Below are positions 42,851 to 51,656 of a stretch of DNA of 64,000 bases, piece after piece. Numbering within the stretch: the stretch's first letter is position 1; every line of letters begins with the position of its first letter. This DNA is from Cyanobacteria bacterium UBA2855 (GTDB lineage: Bacteria > Cyanobacteriota > Vampirovibrionia > Gastranaerophilales > Gastranaerophilaceae): contig DEFJ01000020.1 of NCBI GenBank assembly GCA_002350725.1, forward strand, positions 91,335 through 155,334, read 5' to 3'. Below the pieces are notes generated by a model that made no database searches, was not told the origin of the DNA, and saw only the letters and a program-made list of their open reading frames with translations. The translations under genes and the position numbers were made by a program.

Positions 42851-42885
42851 AAAAAAAGAGATTACCAATTGGTAATCTCTTTTTT
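42851..42885 (+). terminator. Intrinsic terminator after metK
   Basis: Perfect stem AGAGATTACC-AATT-GGTAATCTCT (42857-42880) with a T tract behind and an A tract ahead. Confidence 0.92.
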
Positions 42886-42951
42886 ATTTACATATTTTTA
42901 TGTTATAAAACATCATTTCGTGGTAGAATATACCTACAAGGAGTATTCAAC

Positions 42952-44193
42952 ATGGGACAAACAATTGCAGAAAAAATTATATCAAAGCACGCCGGACATG
43001 ACGTAAAGGCAGGAGAACTTGTAATAGCTAATGTAGATGTTGCTGCGGTTCAAGACGGAACCGGTCCGTTGACAGTACAAGAATTTAAAAAACTTGGGGT
43101 TGATAAATTACATAATCCTGAAAGAAGTATTTTGTTTATAGATCACGCATCGCCTAGTCCGAGAAAAGAATTATCAAATACACATAAGGTATTAAGAGAG
43201 TTTTCAAAAGAATATGGCGCAGTTCTGTCCGATGTTGGCGCCGGAGTTTGTCACCAACGTCTTGTTGAAACTTTTGTTAATCCCGGTGAAATACTTGTCG
43301 GTGCTGATTCTCATACTTGTACTTCAGGTGCGCTTGGCGCTTTTGCAACAGGTATGGGCTCAACTGATATTGCTGTTGCAATGGCATTAGGCAAAACTTG
43401 GTTAAAGGTGCCTGCAACTTTTAAAATCGAAGTAACGGGAACTTTCCGTCAAGGAATTTGTTCTAAAGATTTGATGCTATATTTGATAGGATTAATTGGT
43501 GCAGATGGTGCAACTTATAAAGCGTTGGAGTTTAGCGGCGATACTATTGAAAATATGTGTATGTCGGAGCGCTTTACGCTTGCTAATATGGCTGTTGAAG
43601 CTGGTGCAAAAGCAGGTCTTTTTGCTACTGATGAAAAAACCAAAGCGTTTTTAAAAGAGCGCGGCAGAGAAGATAAATTTAAATTGATTGAGCCTGATGA
43701 AGATGCTATATACGAAAGAGTTATAAAAATATACGCTGAGGATATTCCTCATACTGTATCTTGCCCACATACGGTCGATAATACAAAGACCGCTGAGGAA
43801 TTAAAAGATGTTAAAGTTGATCAAGTTTATGTCGGGACTTGTACAAATGGCAGGATAGAGGATTTAAGAGTTGTTGCAGATATATTGAAAGGCAAAAAAA
43901 TTAGTCATAATCTCAGGATGTTGATTTGTCCTGCGTCAAAAGACGTGTACTTAAAAGCGTTGGAGGAGGATTTAATAAAAATCTTTGTCGAAGCGAATGC
44001 TACAGTTTTACCACCCGGATGTGGTCCATGTGTTGGAGTTCATGCCGGAACTCTTGCTGACGGGGAGGTTTGTCTTGCCACACAAAACAGAAATTTTCAG
44101 GGCAGAATGGGTAATACAGAAGGCAATATATACCTTGCATCACCGTATGTTGCAGCATACACTGCTCTTCGCGGATATATCTCAGATAAATAA
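42952..44193 (+). CDS. leuC: 3-isopropylmalate dehydratase large subunit (LeuC/HacA family)
   Basis: A 413-aa aconitase-superfamily protein. [4Fe-4S] ligands are in GADSHTCTSGALGAF and in VLPPGCGPCVGVHAGTLADGE, and VGTCTNGRIEDLR and GRMGN complete the family set. Length fits the archaeal/cyanobacterial-type LeuC2 that pairs with a separate small subunit. The closely related homoaconitase large subunit HacA cannot be excluded. leuD is not adjacent in the window. Confidence 0.88.
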   Translation: MGQTIAEKIISKHAGHDVKAGELVIANVDVAAVQDGTGPLTVQEFKKLGVDKLHNPERSILFIDHASPSPRKELSNTHKVLREFSKEYGAVLSDVGAGVCHQRLVETFVNPGEILVGADSHTCTSGALGAFATGMGSTDIAVAMALGKTWLKVPATFKIEVTGTFRQGICSKDLMLYLIGLIGADGATYKALEFSGDTIENMCMSERFTLANMAVEAGAKAGLFATDEKTKAFLKERGREDKFKLIEPDEDAIYERVIKIYAEDIPHTVSCPHTVDNTKTAEELKDVKVDQVYVGTCTNGRIEDLRVVADILKGKKISHNLRMLICPASKDVYLKALEEDLIKIFVEANATVLPPGCGPCVGVHAGTLADGEVCLATQNRNFQGRMGNTEGNIYLASPYVAAYTALRGYISDK

Positions 44194-44291
44194 TTCAAAT
44201 TATTATAGGTATAAAATAGTCCATAAGTTTTATAAATGTGCATAATTTATATCTGAAAAATCTTCTTATTATGTTAATAAGGAGATTTTTT

Positions 44292-44891
44292 ATGTCCTCT
44301 CAAAATACCCTATATAAAAACTTAAATCAATATCAACTGGTAGAACTCGCTCAAAAAGGTGATTTAAAAGCTCTTGAGGAGCTATTGAGAAATGAACAAA
44401 AAAATATTTTTGCAACTTTTTCTTATCTGTCTAATAAACGAGAGGATGTTTTTGACCTTACGCAAGAGGCTATGCTAAAAGTTGCTAAGAATTTAAAAAA
44501 TTTAAAAGAGCCGAAACACTTTAAAAGTTGGCTTAATAAAATTGTTACAAATCTTTTTTATGATGAATTAAGAAAATGTTCTCGCAGGCCGGATACGCTC
44601 TCTATTGATGACGATAATGATACCTGCGGGGCACATTCAATTGTAAATTCAATACCTGATACAAAATGCAAACCAAATGAAAAATGTATTTCTCTTGAAC
44701 TTGAAGAAATAATAAGGGCAGAAATAAGCAATCTTCCGGGGCAATTTAAAATTGCTATTGTCTTAAGAGAGTTACAAGGGTTGAGTTATGAAGAAATTGC
44801 AGATATTACAAAATCAAGTATTGGTACCGTAAAGTCAAGAATTTCTCGTGCTCGTTCGAAATTACAAGATGGTTTGAAAAGTTATATATAA
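44292..44891 (+). CDS. ECF-type RNA polymerase sigma factor
   Basis: About 199 aa from the ATG at 44292 (preceded by AAGGAG; in-frame starts at 44238 onward are in the leader). Region 2 has EDVFDLTQEAMLKVAKNLKNL and HFKSWLNKIVTNLFYDELRK, region 4 has LPGQFKIAIVLRELQGLSYEEIADITKSSIGTVKSRISRARSKL. The next gene encodes a zinc-finger anti-sigma factor, the classic partner arrangement. The signal sensed is unknown. Confidence 0.92.
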   Translation: MSSQNTLYKNLNQYQLVELAQKGDLKALEELLRNEQKNIFATFSYLSNKREDVFDLTQEAMLKVAKNLKNLKEPKHFKSWLNKIVTNLFYDELRKCSRRPDTLSIDDDNDTCGAHSIVNSIPDTKCKPNEKCISLELEEIIRAEISNLPGQFKIAIVLRELQGLSYEEIADITKSSIGTVKSRISRARSKLQDGLKSYI

Positions 44892-44904
44892 GGGAGGTGC
44901 AAGG

Positions 44905-45465
44905 GTGGAAAATTTAAGTTGTGGTCAAGTGATTGCTTTACTTTCATTTTATATTGATGAAAAATTAAATTCTAATCTTATGAAAAATATAGAATATCAT
45001 TTAAATACGTGCAGTTTTTGTCGAAATAAATATATGCAATTAAGGAAAATTTATGATAATTATGCAGATATAAAATCAAGAATTGAAGAGGATAATGACG
45101 AATACATTGTTGATGATGCCATTTACAGGAATCAACAATATGAATTTTTTAAAGAAAATTTATCTGCCTATATTGATAACGAATTAAAAACAGAAGATAA
45201 TTTAAGAGTAAAAAAAGCTGCTATTATTAACCCTATTGCGCGTACTGAACTTAAAAATATGTTGCTTTTTCAACAAACATTACATATGGCCTTTCAAAAA
45301 ACCAAGAACAATCTAAAAAAAGATTTTAGTGGCGGTATAATTTGCAAAATTAGGGATTCTTTACCAAAATTTAATGTAAACTCAGATCTGTCTGCTTGGG
45401 ATAAGTTAATAAATATGCTTTCGAATTTTCTTAAATCAAGGGGTATTTTTTCTAATGGCAAATAA
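44905..45465 (+). CDS. Zinc-finger anti-sigma factor
   Basis: A 186-aa protein starting at GTG 44905, after an AGGGAGG site. The N-terminus has the ZAS motif HLNTCSFC (H-x3-C-x2-C) in a helix-turn of the anti-sigma fold (ALLSFYIDEKLN...). The middle repeats a similar element without the metal ligands (ENLSAYIDNELK). No transmembrane helix is evident, so it looks soluble, unlike many RsiW-type anti-sigmas. It should bind and hold the ECF factor encoded 13 bp upstream. Confidence 0.85.
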   Translation: MENLSCGQVIALLSFYIDEKLNSNLMKNIEYHLNTCSFCRNKYMQLRKIYDNYADIKSRIEEDNDEYIVDDAIYRNQQYEFFKENLSAYIDNELKTEDNLRVKKAAIINPIARTELKNMLLFQQTLHMAFQKTKNNLKKDFSGGIICKIRDSLPKFNVNSDLSAWDKLINMLSNFLKSRGIFSNGK

Positions 45466-45493
45466 AAAGAGGATACCCTGCCGGATACCCTCT
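45462..45493 (-). terminator. Terminator downstream of rpmE, partly bidirectional
   Basis: Stem AGAGGGTATCC / GGGTATCCTCT with GGCA loop, fully paired (two G-T wobbles) when read on the minus strand, then a T run. On the plus strand the wobbles become A-C mismatches, so minus use is favoured. Confidence 0.75.
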
Positions 45494-45512
45494 TTCAATC
45501 TTATATAAACAA

Positions 45513-45716
45513 TTACTTTTTGTTGCCGTAACGTTTATTAAATCTTTCAACTCTACCTTCAGAGTCAAGAATTTTTTGTTGTCCTGTATAGAAAGGATGA
45601 CATTTGTTACAAATTTCAACCGTAATACCTTCTGTTACAGAACCTGTTTCAATTTCGTTACCACATACACATTTGATAACTGTTTTCTTATAATCAGGAT
45701 GAATTCCGTCTTTCAT
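45513..45716 (-). CDS. rpmE: Ribosomal protein L31
   Basis: A 67-aa 50S subunit protein. MKDGIHPDY opening, CVCG...CNKCHPFYTG and the basic end match L31. The retained CxC and CxxC cysteines mark the zinc-binding (C+) type. Probably a single-gene unit. Confidence 0.96.
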   Translation of the reverse strand: MKDGIHPDYKKTVIKCVCGNEIETGSVTEGITVEICNKCHPFYTGQQKILDSEGRVERFNKRYGNKK

Positions 45717-45834
45717 TACTTACCTCTTTCTTTGCTCAAGATTCCAAACTTGATGTTTTGTATATTTCGACCTGTACAATACTATCATACTCAAAATTTA
45801 TTCGCAAGTATTTATTAAGAAGATTTATTTGTTC

Positions 45835-46242
45835 TTAATCCTTGAAGTTAGATAGTATAATTTTTGAGAACCAAGGAAGGAAAGCATAAACACCCATAAA
45901 CGAAAATACTGCCAGATATAAAACAGTTCCGTATATAATTATTTGCATTGCCGAATACCCGAATAAATATGGCATATTAAACCAATATACAAGCTGTCTT
46001 ATAATCCTGTTCAGCAATGGAATATAGCTTAGGATGTTTACTGTGAACCAGAATACTGTATTTACAAGCACATAGCATAGCGTCACAAATATTGATTGCA
46101 GAATATTAAACATTAAGAATTTTCTTGGAAAATTTTGCCTAAATGCACAAGCTATCAGCCAAAACATCCCGACAATTCCGCCTGTTAGGTAGGAAAACCC
46201 TGCAATCAAACGTTCCTGTATAGAGGGTACTTTTTCTGTCAT
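45835..46242 (-). CDS. Tic20-like four-helix membrane protein
   Basis: A 135-aa protein with four hydrophobic helices and short loops. The opening SIQERLIAGFSYLTGGIVGM resembles the Tic20/Ycf60 and DUF4870 families (..RL.AALSYL..). Cyanobacterial Tic20 homologs are of unknown function; in plastids Tic20 is part of the import channel. The family call is tentative. It overlaps the stop/start of the TPR gene by one base and is co-transcribed with it. Confidence 0.65.
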   Translation of the reverse strand: MTEKVPSIQERLIAGFSYLTGGIVGMFWLIACAFRQNFPRKFLMFNILQSIFVTLCYVLVNTVFWFTVNILSYIPLLNRIIRQLVYWFNMPYLFGYSAMQIIIYGTVLYLAVFSFMGVYAFLPWFSKIILSNFKD

Positions 46243-47309
46243 TATCCCTCAACCTCGCCGGAGTGCTTTTTATCTATATATTCGTCCATAACAAGGTTAT
46301 ATACAAGCTTATGCTCATCATTTGTAGGCTCAAGATTTATTGCTGCCCTATATGCTGCAATTGCTTTTTCAATGTCCCCTTCAAGATAATGCCCATTCCC
46401 TAATAGCAAATATGTACCTGCATCGTTTGGAGCAAAATGAAGTATGTTTTTATAAATTTCTACAGCCTCTGAAACTCTTCCAATGTTTGCAAGCAAGTTT
46501 GCTTTTAATTGGTATGCGTTTACTTGCTTTGGCTCAAGTTCAATTGCTTTATCATATATTTTTAGAGCTTCTTCATTCTCACCAAACTCAGAATGTGCAA
46601 TAGCGTAACAAAGTAATACCCTGTAATTGTTATCGCCTTCTAATTTGAGAGCTTTTTCAAAATAAGAATAGGCTTCCTCTTTTTTACTCATAAGTGCATA
46701 TGTGTTACCTATACACATAGCTACTGTTTTGTTGTCAATATCTAAATCATAAACTCTTTTGTACAAATCAAGCGCTGTTTCGTAATCAAAAAGTTTAAAG
46801 CAAACATTACCCATATCTACAAGAGCTGTAATATTTTTAGGATCAATTGCCAATGCCTTCTCGTAGTATGCCTTTGACTCAATATATTCTTCATTATCTT
46901 GGTATAAAAGCGCAATAGCATTATACAATTCCGGGTTTTGAGAATTTAAATCTAATGCTCTATTATAATAGAACAAAGCTTTTGGAAAATTTTTCCACTC
47001 GGCAAATACATTTCCGATATTGTAGTATATCAGGTAATTTTTAGGATTAATATCAAGTGCTTTATTGTAGTATTGCAAAGATTTTCTGAAATCTTTTTCG
47101 TAATACCACATTGTACCCATGCCGACAAGAGCTTGAACATCATCCGGTTTTATTGCAAGAATACTCTCTAATACAGATATAACTTTGTCGTAATCCTGAA
47201 TTTCCATATATAATCTTGATAATTTATGATAATGTTCCAAATTATGCGGTTCTTGTGACATTTGCATAATTGTATCGTTAATTTGTTTTTCTAATTCTTG
47301 TCTTTCCAT
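46242..47309 (-). CDS. TPR-repeat protein
   Basis: A 355-aa cytoplasmic protein composed of eight to nine tandem tetratricopeptide repeats. Examples are ALVGMGTMWYYEKDFRKSLQ, IYYNIGNVFAEWKNFPKAL and TYLLLGNGHYLEGDIEKAI, each ending with the usual A-[I/L]-x(2)-x-P element. No signal peptide. It is located between rsfS and the Tic20-like gene, all on the minus strand with short spacers. A scaffolding role is likely; partner unknown. Confidence 0.88.
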   Translation of the reverse strand: MERQELEKQINDTIMQMSQEPHNLEHYHKLSRLYMEIQDYDKVISVLESILAIKPDDVQALVGMGTMWYYEKDFRKSLQYYNKALDINPKNYLIYYNIGNVFAEWKNFPKALFYYNRALDLNSQNPELYNAIALLYQDNEEYIESKAYYEKALAIDPKNITALVDMGNVCFKLFDYETALDLYKRVYDLDIDNKTVAMCIGNTYALMSKKEEAYSYFEKALKLEGDNNYRVLLCYAIAHSEFGENEEALKIYDKAIELEPKQVNAYQLKANLLANIGRVSEAVEIYKNILHFAPNDAGTYLLLGNGHYLEGDIEKAIAAYRAAINLEPTNDEHKLVYNLVMDEYIDKKHSGEVEG

Positions 47310-47324
47310 AATGTTTACTCTCTA

Positions 47325-47720
47325 TTATTTCTCGTAAATTGTGTATTCTTCCGATAATTCTTTCCATTCGGCTTCCGAAACACTGAATGCGTGGCTCCAG
47401 AATTTTTCTATAGCATAAGTTTCTCGTTCATCTTTATGTAAAATATGGACAACTACATCTCCATAATCCAATAAGTTCCATCTGTTTTTTGCATCGTTTT
47501 CGGCTCTTAATGGTAATCTGTTAAAGACTTTTTTGATATTTTCTTTTACCGTTTCCATTAGTGCTTTGACTTGAGGGGTTGAGTCACCCGTAACTATAAC
47601 AAAGTAATCTGCCAAGGATGAAACATGTCCGATATTTAATATGGCAATATCTTTCCCTAATTTATCATCTAAAAAACGAGCGATAACGCTTGCTAATTTT
47701 TTTGAGTCTATTTCTGTCAC
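47325..47720 (-). CDS. rsfS: Ribosome silencing factor
   Basis: A 131-aa RsfS/Iojap/YbeB-family protein that binds L14 and blocks subunit joining when nutrients are low. Motifs are DIAILNIGHVSSLADYFVIVTGDS, NRWNLLDYGDVVVHI and EKFWSHA in the usual order. Length is typical. It heads the unit rsfS, TPR, Tic20-like. Confidence 0.93.
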   Translation of the reverse strand: MTEIDSKKLASVIARFLDDKLGKDIAILNIGHVSSLADYFVIVTGDSTPQVKALMETVKENIKKVFNRLPLRAENDAKNRWNLLDYGDVVVHILHKDERETYAIEKFWSHAFSVSEAEWKELSEEYTIYEK

Positions 47721-47810
47721 AATAAATGCCTCTCTTACTTTTTAGTATATCAAATTTTTCTGTGTATGGCAATATACATAGATATTTATGACGTAATTTC
47801 TATATTAAAT

Positions 47811-47838
47811 AAAAAAAAGACTCATGATGAGTCTTTTT
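47811..47838 (-). terminator. Terminator after tRNA-Leu
   Basis: AAAAGACTC-ATGAT-GAGTCTTTTT hairpin flanked by A and T runs, directly downstream of the minus-strand tRNA-Leu. Confidence 0.8.
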
Positions 47839-47841
47839 AAT

Positions 47842-47928
47842 TGCTCCAGGCCAGACTTGAACTGGCACCGAGGTTGAGCCCCGATCGGATTTTAAGTCCG
47901 ACGCGTCTACCGATTCCGCCACTGGAGC
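47842..47928 (-). tRNA. tRNA-Leu (TAA)
   Basis: An 87-nt class II tRNA. Acceptor GCTCCAG pairs with CTGGAGC, D arm has TGGCGGAATCGGTAGACGC, anticodon loop CTTAAAA (anticodon TAA), a long variable arm (GGGGCTCAACCTC) and T loop TTCAAGT. CCA is not encoded. The rest of the 403-bp gap 47721-48123 shows the terminator on the left and no gene on the right. Confidence 0.95.
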
Positions 47929-48123
47929 ATGTAAGTTTTATTCTTAATGCTATCTTACGGCTCTGTGCAAAACACATACGCATTACAAATTAAATTTTAT
48001 AAAAAAAATTTTGTAATGTCAATCTGTTATATTTTTTCTAATTTATTAAATTATGTAACAATTTTTTTAAATAAATCAATTATATAACTAATATATACTT
48101 TATATCTTTAGAGAGGTATAAAT

Positions 48124-49014
48124 ATGGGTGCTTTAGATAGTTTACAAACATTTTTTAATAAAGTTGGCGGATTAGTCACCGCTGCGGATGCTTTTTCTCA
48201 ACAAGGAAGAGGATATCCGATGGCAGGATACGGCATGTATGGTATGTATGGACCAAGTGTTTGGACTGTCGGTGGTTGTTTTGGCGGTCAACAATCTCAA
48301 ATGCCGCTCCCTTCTGCCGGTAATTGGGATTCTGTAGGTTCTAATGGTGGTTATACCGGTGCATATTCTAATTACGGACAATATGGTAATGGTTCTCAGG
48401 CTTGTCAGGAACTGCAAAACGAGATAAATGCTGCTATAGCTAATGCCGGTAAATCATTGACAGGTTCTCAAGCTATTTCGGCAGGACAAGCTTCCCCGCA
48501 GGCTCAAAATGCTGATGCAGATGCCGCACAAACAACTTTATCTGACAACCAAAAAGCGGGTTTAGATGCTTTAAAGACTGGTAATGATTCAACAATAGCG
48601 GATGAAGCATCTGATAAAAGCAAATATAACAGCAGCTTATTAGCTTTTTCAAAAGAATTAATAAAATCTATGAATAATAATGCGGATGCTGATGGTTTGA
48701 GTAAAGAACAATTTACTGCTCTATATAAGTCTTACCTGGCTGAGTCCGGTAAAACCGATGCTCAACTCAGTGCGGATGCAGAAAAAGCATTCAATACCTT
48801 AAATATAGCGAATGACAATGATAAACTGGATGAAAAAGAAGTTGCAGTTATGTTAGCTGCATTAGATGAAAAAGACAGTACGCAAGGTGCTGACGGACAA
48901 ATTAAAAAAGAAGGTGCGAAAGCTTTCTTTGAACAACTGACTCAAGCTACCGATACCGCAAGCTCTTTTATTTATGATGTAACTAACAGATTGTTTGGAG
49001 AAGATCAAGCATAA
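48124..49014 (+). CDS. Gly/Tyr-rich protein with EF-hand-like loops
   Basis: A 296-aa protein, not recognised. Residues 1-30 (MGALDSLQTFFNKVGGLVTAADAFS) form an amphipathic helix without a signal-peptide core. Residues 28-95 are Gly/Tyr/Met-rich low complexity, then an Ala/Gln-rich linker. The C-terminal half has helix-loop-helix units with NNNADADGLSKEQF and IANDNDKLDEKEV, which look like degenerate EF-hands. The composition resembles an exported structural or adhesive protein. It is one of four large or medium proteins here that look extracytoplasmic yet have no Sec signal. Confidence 0.75.
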   Translation: MGALDSLQTFFNKVGGLVTAADAFSQQGRGYPMAGYGMYGMYGPSVWTVGGCFGGQQSQMPLPSAGNWDSVGSNGGYTGAYSNYGQYGNGSQACQELQNEINAAIANAGKSLTGSQAISAGQASPQAQNADADAAQTTLSDNQKAGLDALKTGNDSTIADEASDKSKYNSSLLAFSKELIKSMNNNADADGLSKEQFTALYKSYLAESGKTDAQLSADAEKAFNTLNIANDNDKLDEKEVAVMLAALDEKDSTQGADGQIKKEGAKAFFEQLTQATDTASSFIYDVTNRLFGEDQA

Positions 49015-49016
49015 CT

Positions 49017-50039
49017 TTATACGAAGAAGTTATCAAAATATTCCCATTCAAATTGTTGGTTTGCGCAATAATTCATCAAATCTTCAGGGTTAAGCTGTAA
49101 TAATCTTTCAAATGGCGGGTCCATATCTTCGTCAATTGATATAGTCAATAGCGGTAAAAATGCATCATATGCCAATTTTTCAACTTTTGCATCATAATTT
49201 ATCGCTAACGTTTTGACTCCGGTTTTAATCGACACAAGAACCGCGTGAAATCTCATTGCAATCATGTATTCTAATCTGGATATTTTTAAAATCATGTCGT
49301 TTCCCGATATATTGTGAATAATTTGAGTTTTAACCCCGGGGGATATAGTTTTTAGCATTTTCTCAAATTTTTTGCAAATTTCATAATCAATACTTTCTTG
49401 AAATACATATAATTCTATAGCTTTATCCCCAAAGTACGTTATAACTTGCCTTGCAAGAGTAAATAAAAATGCATCATCTATCGAGCGGAAAGCTCTCAAT
49501 TGCACTCCAACAACTTCTTCTTTTTCGCCAATCGGAAAGTCTACGGAAAAAACAGGGTCAGACACCAATTCTGCTTGAATCCCGTTATCCAAAAGATACA
49601 TTTGACTTTTTAAATCTCTTACGGTAATCATTTGGCACTTGTTAAGTAATCCAAATACTAATTTTTTTGAATAATCTCTTATTAGTGGTCCAATGCCTTG
49701 TGCAAAAATGATTACATCTTTTTTCATAACTTGAGCCAAATATATAACAAAACAGTAGTATAATAGGCTCTTAAAACTTGTAATATCTTGTAGCAGGCTT
49801 CCTCCGCCGGATATTAATACATCACAGGATGAAACGGCTGATAATAATCCAAGCAAACTAAAATTCTTTACAGCTCTGACCCCAAAAGATTTTGATGTTT
49901 TAAAAGGATTATTTGATAATACTGTTATATCTATTTCAGGATCTAATCTTCTCAGGTGGTCTATTAATACCCCAAGAATTGCTTCATCACCAAAGTTGTC
50001 ATATCCGTAATATCCTGATATTAATACACGTCTACCCAC
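49017..50039 (-). CDS. csaB: Polysaccharide pyruvyl transferase (CsaB-like)
   Basis: A 340-aa protein of the CsaB/WcaK family, which adds ketal pyruvate to cell-wall polysaccharide (anchoring SLH proteins in Bacillus and cyanobacteria). It opens with RVLISGYYGYDNFGDEAILGVLI and has DVLISGGGSLLQD, IIFAQGIGPL, SDPVFS and YMIAMRFHAVLVSIKTG, the family's ordered motifs. It is the third gene of the minus-strand unit with eda and kdgK, 3 bp after kdgK. The pairing with sugar-acid catabolism may be incidental, or pyruvate supply may link them. Confidence 0.88.
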   Translation of the reverse strand: MGRRVLISGYYGYDNFGDEAILGVLIDHLRRLDPEIDITVLSNNPFKTSKSFGVRAVKNFSLLGLLSAVSSCDVLISGGGSLLQDITSFKSLLYYCFVIYLAQVMKKDVIIFAQGIGPLIRDYSKKLVFGLLNKCQMITVRDLKSQMYLLDNGIQAELVSDPVFSVDFPIGEKEEVVGVQLRAFRSIDDAFLFTLARQVITYFGDKAIELYVFQESIDYEICKKFEKMLKTISPGVKTQIIHNISGNDMILKISRLEYMIAMRFHAVLVSIKTGVKTLAINYDAKVEKLAYDAFLPLLTISIDEDMDPPFERLLQLNPEDLMNYCANQQFEWEYFDNFFV

Positions 50040-50042
50040 TAT

Positions 50043-50987
50043 TTATGAACCCCTTTTAAAAATTGAAAAAACTTCACCTGCATATGGAACTGATTTTATT
50101 GCACCTATTCCTTTTGCTTGTAAACCTGCGACTACTGAGGCCAAATTAGTTGCCTCATTTGGAGTGTAGCCATGAGTTATTCCGTACATAAATGCCCCAT
50201 TAAAAGCATCTCCGGAACATGTTGTATCAACAACTTCTTTTGTGTAAAATTCACAAAATTCTATATTCCCGTTTACTCCTGTATAGTATCCGCCCTTTTC
50301 GCTCGATTTAAGGACTACAATGTTTACGCCCATATCCCATATATTACGTATAATATTTTCTATGGAATCTAATTCTAATATGCTTCCGGTATCATGTTTT
50401 GTACTCATAAATAAAATATCAACATTAGTTATAACTTTGTGGAAATTTTCTTTAGCGGTTTCCGGTGTATGCACAAATGAAGAATAGTTTGGGTCATAGG
50501 CCGTCAAAACTCCGTGTTTTTTAGCAAATTCATATGCTTTTAAAACCGCTTCTCCTGATGATAACGAAATTGATTGTGTTGTTCCTGTTGTGTATACTAT
50601 CTTAGCGCAGGATATATAATCTTCATTTATATCATCAATTGAAATCTTTGATTGTGCTACTTTTTTTCTGTAATATATAATTTCTTTTTCTTGTACGCTT
50701 GGTCTTGTTATAAAGTAAAACCCATTTGGTTCGTTTGATATTTTAACTTGTGAGATATCTAAACCTTCAGAAACCCAGCTGTCCATCAGGTAATCTTTGA
50801 AGGGGTCATTACCGACTCTGGTTATAAAACCGACTTTAGCTCCTAATCTGGATGCCGCAACGGCTGAAACTAAGCTATCACCTCCGTAATATTTGTATAA
50901 GCATTTTGTATTAGATAAATTTGTATCACTTGAAAGCTCTATTAAGCTTTCTCCGATAGTTATAATATCTAATGATTGATTTTCCAT
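50043..50987 (-). CDS. PfkB-family sugar kinase, probably 2-keto-3-deoxygluconate kinase
   Basis: A 314-aa ribokinase-fold kinase. The N-terminal ITIGESLIEL and GGDSLVSAVAASRLGA form the substrate site and TTCSGDAFNGAF gives the anion hole and catalytic Asp. Overall resemblance and the eda gene located 1 bp upstream favour KDG kinase (KdgK), which phosphorylates 2-keto-3-deoxygluconate to KDPG. Other PfkB sugars remain possible. Confidence 0.83.
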   Translation of the reverse strand: MENQSLDIITIGESLIELSSDTNLSNTKCLYKYYGGDSLVSAVAASRLGAKVGFITRVGNDPFKDYLMDSWVSEGLDISQVKISNEPNGFYFITRPSVQEKEIIYYRKKVAQSKISIDDINEDYISCAKIVYTTGTTQSISLSSGEAVLKAYEFAKKHGVLTAYDPNYSSFVHTPETAKENFHKVITNVDILFMSTKHDTGSILELDSIENIIRNIWDMGVNIVVLKSSEKGGYYTGVNGNIEFCEFYTKEVVDTTCSGDAFNGAFMYGITHGYTPNEATNLASVVAGLQAKGIGAIKSVPYAGEVFSIFKRGS

Positions 50988-50988
50988 G

Positions 50989-51597
50989 CTATCCTCTCGC
51001 TTTTTTTAATAAATAACTTGCACGTTTTGTTATTTCGGAGTAGGAACGATTTTCGTATAAATCTCTGCCTATACCGACGGCATAAGCTCCTGCTTTTAAA
51101 TATGCCTGAGTTTCATTTATTTTAACATTTCCTTGAACAAGAACCTTTAAAAATGGCATTGGTCTCAATAAATCTTCTACATAAAGAACGCCGCCAATTG
51201 CTGTAATAGGATAAAGCTTTATGAGCGGGACTCTTGCTTTCCATGCCGAATAAGCTTCATTTGCGGTAGAAGCTCCTGCAATCAAGGGGATTTGTCTGTC
51301 TTTTGATATCTTTACCAAATTCATCTGAAAAATTGGTGACGATAATATTTTAGCTCCTGCCTCCATTGCTATTTGTGCTTGATATGAAGTTATAATGCCG
51401 CCTGCGCATACAGTTACTTCGTCTGCAATTTCCTCTATTGCCTTAAATGTTTCAAGAGTATCAATATTAATCTCAAGAATTTTTATTCCGGCATCAATAA
51501 GAGCTTTTGCCGTATTTACAATTACGTCTTGTTTTTTACTTCTTATTATTGGAAAAACTTTTTCCTCGCCAAGTTGTTCTATTAAATTTTTATTCAT
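50989..51597 (-). CDS. eda: KDPG/KHG aldolase
   Basis: Splits 2-keto-3-deoxy-6-phosphogluconate into pyruvate and glyceraldehyde 3-phosphate. About 202 aa from the ATG at 51595-51597, preceded by AAAGGA (an ATG at 51621 lacks a site). Motifs are VFPIIRSK, ILEINIDT (Glu of the active site), ICAGG-like VCAGGIIT and the Schiff-base lysine in PLIKLYPI. With kdgK it forms the lower Entner-Doudoroff branch for uronate or KDG use. Confidence 0.88.
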   Translation of the reverse strand: MNKNLIEQLGEEKVFPIIRSKKQDVIVNTAKALIDAGIKILEINIDTLETFKAIEEIADEVTVCAGGIITSYQAQIAMEAGAKILSSPIFQMNLVKISKDRQIPLIAGASTANEAYSAWKARVPLIKLYPITAIGGVLYVEDLLRPMPFLKVLVQGNVKINETQAYLKAGAYAVGIGRDLYENRSYSEITKRASYLLKKARG

Positions 51598-51656
51598 AAA
51601 TTGTCCTTTTATAAAATTCATTATATCATAAATGTAGGAAGAGGGATAGATATAGC